NCBI RefSeq assembly: GCF_030296615.1
Contig: NZ_AP027732.1
Location: forward strand, 3,291,042 to 3,355,041
DNA from: Frondihabitans sucicola
GTDB lineage: Bacteria > Actinomycetota > Actinomycetes > Actinomycetales > Microbacteriaceae
Length of the DNA: 64,000 nt
Reading direction: 5' to 3'
Shown here one piece after another: positions 60,984 through 64,000 of the stretch (position 1 is the stretch's first letter; every line of letters starts with the position of its first letter). Below the pieces are notes generated by a model. It worked only from the letters and a program-made list of their open reading frames with translations, had not been told where the DNA came from and made no database searches. Made by a program: the position numbers and the translations under genes.

Positions 60984-61865
60984 ATGCACGTCTTCGTCAC
61001 AGGTGGCAGCGGCCGGATCGGTTCGGCCGTGGTCGCCGAACTCCTCGCCAACGGTCACACCGTCTTAGCCCTCGCCCGCTCCGATGCCTCCGCCCGCAGC
61101 CTCGCATCGGCCGGCGCGACCACCCTTCGCGGCGACCTCGCCGACCTCGCCGCCCTGCGCGATGGAGCATCCCAGGCCGACGGCGTGATCCAGATCGCCT
61201 TCGGCAACGACTTCAGCAGCCCCGAAGCGCTCGTTCGGGCGGTGACCGAAGAGGGCGCGGCCCTCGCTGCGCTGGGTGAGGAGGTCGCCGGCAGCGACCG
61301 CCCCCTGGTGACCGTGTCGGGCACGCCGGCCGCCGCGGGGCGGCCCTCCACCGAGGACGACCCGCTGCCGACGGGCGGCCCCGTCGGCGGTCGCAGTGTC
61401 TCGGTGCTGGCCACTCTCCAGCTGGCGTCGCGCGGCGTTCGCAGCGTCGCGATCCGCCTCCCGCGCACGGTCCACAGCGACGGCGACGGCGGGTTCGCCG
61501 GCATGCTGACGATGATCGCGCGGCAGAGCGGCGTCTCCGGGTATCCCGGCGACGGCTCCCAGCGCTGGCCGGCCGTGCACGCGCTCGACGCGGCCGTCCT
61601 CTTCCGACTCGCTCTCGAGAACGCTCCGGCCGGGTCTGCCTGGCACGCCGTCGCCGACGAGGGCGACGCCGTCCGCGACATCGCCGCAGTCATCGGGCGT
61701 CGTCTCGGCGTTCCGGTGCAGTCCGTGGCGCAGGAGACCTACGGCGCTCTCGGCCCGGTGTTCGCGGCCGACCAGCCGGCGTCGAGCGCCTTCACGCGCG
61801 CGACCCTCGGGTGGCAGCCCACGCACCTGAGCCTCCTCGACGACCTCGAGAACATCCAGCCCTGA
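60984..61865 (+). CDS. SDR-type NAD(P)-dependent oxidoreductase (atypical/extended)
   Basis: This 293-residue protein has the dinucleotide motif MHVFVTGGSGRIGSAVVAEL at the N-terminus (TGxxGxxG) and ALARSDASARSLASAGATTL as the adenosine-binding stretch. The usual catalytic YxxxK is not seen; the position after VTVSGTPAAAGRPSTEDDPL reads VGGRSVSVLATLQLASRGVR. That fits the atypical NmrA/epimerase-like group, which may reduce or only sense NAD(P). A GGGAGATC ribosome-binding site precedes the ATG. It is divergent from a TetR gene with two operators, and so is probably inducible. Confidence 0.85.
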   Translation: MHVFVTGGSGRIGSAVVAELLANGHTVLALARSDASARSLASAGATTLRGDLADLAALRDGASQADGVIQIAFGNDFSSPEALVRAVTEEGAALAALGEEVAGSDRPLVTVSGTPAAAGRPSTEDDPLPTGGPVGGRSVSVLATLQLASRGVRSVAIRLPRTVHSDGDGGFAGMLTMIARQSGVSGYPGDGSQRWPAVHALDAAVLFRLALENAPAGSAWHAVADEGDAVRDIAAVIGRRLGVPVQSVAQETYGALGPVFAADQPASSAFTRATLGWQPTHLSLLDDLENIQP

Positions 61866-61877
61866 CGCCCGGCGGGC

Positions 61878-62881
61878 TCAGTCGCGACGGAGCACGACCT
61901 CCGCTGCGTCGATGCCGTCGTCGCCGCGAGCGCCGAGATCGCGGTCGAAGACGCGCCGCACCGAATTGCCGGCGAAGTCCTCCAGCCTCACGTCGACGTG
62001 CACCTCGTGCAGGGCCTCCCCGAATCCGGCGTAAACGACCACAGCGTCGCCGCAGGATCGAGAGCGGCGCGGCCGGGCACCGGAACCCCGTGTCCGTCCG
62101 TCACCCGCAGGTAGCGCCGCACGAGCGTGCTGTCGAGCCCGCGGTCGAATCGCAGGACAAGCGGTTCTCCGGCTGCCGTGGGCCAGCGAACCTCCCAGAG
62201 GGCCGGATCGACACGGGATCGTACGGGCGGCCCGACGCGATACGTCCGTCGCGCGGCGCTCGAGAGCGGAGCACCTGTGGCGTCCCGCAGCTCGGCATCG
62301 ACGACGAGCGTCACCCGGCCGCCGGCGCGGATCGGGGCTCCCGCTCGAACGTGAGGCTGAAGGCCTCTCTTGATGCGGCCTGGCTCCAGCAGGACGGTGA
62401 GCCGACGACGGTTCCGATCCCAGAGCTCCGGCGGCATCTCCAGGAGGCTCCCGGCCGACTCGTGGCCCGTCTCGTCGAGCAGATGCACGTGCCCGGCGGC
62501 CGATCCTTCCTCCATCGGGGCGGAGAAGGTCACCGAGAAGCGCAACAGGTTCGCGGGGACCTCGCCGCTCCCCGGCTCGATCGCCTCGACGACGGTGCTG
62601 GAGCGTCGTTCTGCTCGGGGAGCCTCGGTGCGCGCCAGCTCTCGCCAGTCGCGCCCGGGCCCCTCCGGGCGGCCGAGGACGACGTATCCGGTCCCGGGCA
62701 CGGCGGCGAAACGCGGCGTGAAGCAGGCGGCGTCGTCGTCCCGATCCCACGTCCCGGCCGTCACGACGACGTCCGGACCGAGCGCGAGCGCCCCGACCGG
62801 GACGACCGCCAGGTCGTCGGGAAGACCGGCGCCACGAACGACGAGGACGCCGAGACGCCAGCCCGCGCGGACCTCGGTCAG
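61878..62881 (-). CDS. Unknown protein with Ig-like (Big_5-type) repeats, apparent frameshift and probable CTG start
   Basis: About 334 residues after repair. Two repeats look like bacterial Ig-like domains: LLRFSVTFSAPMEEGSAAGH with HVHLLDETG, and PLVLRFDRGLDSTLVRRYLR with VTDGHGVPVPG. DTxGN-like VRLEDFAGNSVRRVFDRDLG ends the second. The break is at a C4 run (62018-62021). No ATG, GTG or TTG lies near the natural N-terminus; CTG at 62881 overlaps the upstream stop as CTGA, copying the ATGA/GTGA overlaps seen elsewhere. An internal GTG at 62764 is the alternative. There is no signal peptide. It probably works with the propeller-like protein whose gene it overlaps. Confidence 0.6.
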
Positions 62882-63990
62882 AGCTCTGCTGCGCCGAGGG
62901 TGCGCAGGCGGGTGTCGCCGCCGTCGTCTTGAATCACGACCACGCGGCCGCGGTCGAGCGACGCCATCCACGTGACACCGGGGTGATCGAGGTTCTCCCG
63001 CGGGATACCGAGCGAGGAGTCGGCATCCGAGAGCGGTTTGTCGAGTGCCTCTTGACCGGCGATGGACGAGGCCGGGATCTTCAGCAGGGGGTGGCGGGTG
63101 TTGGAGACCAGCAGGAACTCCTCCCCGTCGCGGTCGTACGACACGATGCTGAACGGCTGGTTCATCGGCCCGAGCTCGGCTACCGTGCGCCCGCGGACGA
63201 GACCCTCGCCCCGAAGCTGATCGACCGAGAAGTGGACGACGGGTGTGCACGTGTACGTGGCGAGGATGCTCGAACCGCCGTCGAAGGACGTGAGCGCGCG
63301 AATCGGCGACTGCGTCTCGTACTTGCCGTGGTCGACGTGGAAGATCTCCACCGATGTCTCGGTGGCCGCGGAGTCGAAGGGGTAGCGGATCTGGCGAAGC
63401 CGCGACGTGAACTCCTCGTTGCTGAGGCCTGCCACGAAGAGGGTGCCGTCGACCCAGGCGAGGTCGGTGATCGTCGAGCGGTGAAGCGGGACCTGGGCGA
63501 TGTTCAGGGTCACACCGTGGATCTCTCTCGGCGTCGACGACGGTTCGGTCCCGTCGAGCCAGACGTCCGTGCGCTCGTCGTCGGCGGTCGGGGCGTCGTC
63601 GAGGGCGAAGGACGTGACGGGCAGGTCATCGAGTTCGACGACGGTCAGCTCTCCGTCCGTTCCGGCCCGCACGATCGCGGGGCCGGCTTCCGGGCCGCGG
63701 CCGCGGGCGATCGAGAGGTACACGGCGTGCGAGGCGGGGTGCACGGTGATCCCTCGAAGGAGCGCGTCCTCGCGTTCGACCCCGAGAAGCGACGCGACCT
63801 TCGTCCCCAGCTGGTCGACGCGCACCTCGGCCGCCTCCGCAGCGTCTTCTTCCGGAGGGAGCTCGAACGCGAAGATCGTCGCCCGAGCGACGTCGGCCGC
63901 GAAGAGGATCGACGTGCCGTCGGGCGACACCTCCGGAGCGAAGAGAAGGGATCCTGCCGAAAGCAGTGTCGATGGTGCCGTGAGCGTCAC
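62878..63990 (-). CDS. Unknown beta-propeller-like protein
   Basis: This 370-residue protein has repeated blades of the type VSPDGTSILFAADVARATIF, LRGITVHPASHAVYLSIARG, ITDLAWVDGTLFVAGLSNEE, FSIVSYDRDGEEFLLVSNTR and GVTWMASLDRGRVVVIQDDG, which suggests a propeller fold. SNEEFTSRLRQIRYPF and EIFHVDHGKYETQSPIRALT are distinctive. GTG at 63990 has GGAG six bases upstream, so the gene is complete even though the window ends ten bases beyond. No signal peptide is seen. Its stop overlaps the start of the Ig-like gene. I do not know the family's function. Confidence 0.65.
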   Translation of the reverse strand: MTLTAPSTLLSAGSLLFAPEVSPDGTSILFAADVARATIFAFELPPEEDAAEAAEVRVDQLGTKVASLLGVEREDALLRGITVHPASHAVYLSIARGRGPEAGPAIVRAGTDGELTVVELDDLPVTSFALDDAPTADDERTDVWLDGTEPSSTPREIHGVTLNIAQVPLHRSTITDLAWVDGTLFVAGLSNEEFTSRLRQIRYPFDSAATETSVEIFHVDHGKYETQSPIRALTSFDGGSSILATYTCTPVVHFSVDQLRGEGLVRGRTVAELGPMNQPFSIVSYDRDGEEFLLVSNTRHPLLKIPASSIAGQEALDKPLSDADSSLGIPRENLDHPGVTWMASLDRGRVVVIQDDGGDTRLRTLGAAEL

Positions 63991-64000
63991 AGTGTTCTCC

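Noticed and set aside
1..64000. Mobile elements, phage genes, CRISPR arrays, tRNA or rRNA genes.
   Set aside because: I found no transposase or integrase sequence, no regularly spaced repeats of CRISPR type and no recognisable tRNA cloverleaf or rRNA segment by reading; a covariance-model search was not possible.

Overview
The window is high-GC DNA with dense, mostly overlapping genes, GTG starts alongside ATG, lipoprotein-type binding proteins, GntR/TetR regulators and many flavin-dependent monooxygenases. This fits a soil or plant-associated actinobacterium, most likely Microbacteriaceae; the family assignment is an inference from gene content and protein style. About 50 to 60 genes are visible, nearly all catabolic or transport genes. 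I saw no rRNA, tRNA, transposase, phage gene or CRISPR array. Nineteen places look as if a single base is missing, nearly all inside runs of G or C. They split otherwise normal genes and are best explained as consensus errors; gene spans below are given across them.

Layout. 1-197: start of a DyP-type peroxidase. 231-4156: carbohydrate ABC importer (binding protein and two permeases) with a divergent TetR regulator and a palindromic operator. 4167-8480: methylcitrate (propionate) operon GntR-prpD-prpB-prpC with a paired operator. 8670-13957: first peptide-type ABC importer, preceded by a truncated luciferase-like monooxygenase. 14333-33753: a probable organosulfur-salvage island with a GNAT acetyltransferase, cystathionine beta-synthase, six luciferase-like monooxygenases, a DszC-like flavin monooxygenase, an FAD/NAD(P)-binding protein, a hydrolase, a DUF427 protein and a second peptide-type importer. 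33883-38478: VanX-like dipeptidase, alanine racemase family protein, D-Ala ligase family protein, histidine kinase and NarL-type regulator in one overlapping operon. 38483-39649: methionine aminopeptidase divergent from a small XRE regulator, with three 14-bp repeats between them.

39674-54135: the most unusual locus. One strand carries an eight-gene operon: third peptide-type importer, two TIM-barrel isomerase-like proteins and an amidohydrolase without the usual HxH metal motif. The other strand carries an Asp/Glu/hydantoin racemase family protein with one of the two family cysteines, a fusion of an HMG-CoA lyase-like barrel to an OHCU-decarboxylase-like domain, two GntR regulators and an MFS transporter. 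I infer an inducible import and breakdown pathway for an unidentified, possibly ureide- or hydantoin-like, compound.

54182-58130: two YbjQ/heavy-metal-binding proteins, an unknown protein and a TelA-family protein. 58236-63990: an unknown lipocalin-like protein, an APH-family phosphotransferase, a TetR regulator divergent from an SDR-type oxidoreductase with two operators, and a pair of unknown proteins, one with Ig-like and one with propeller-like sequence.
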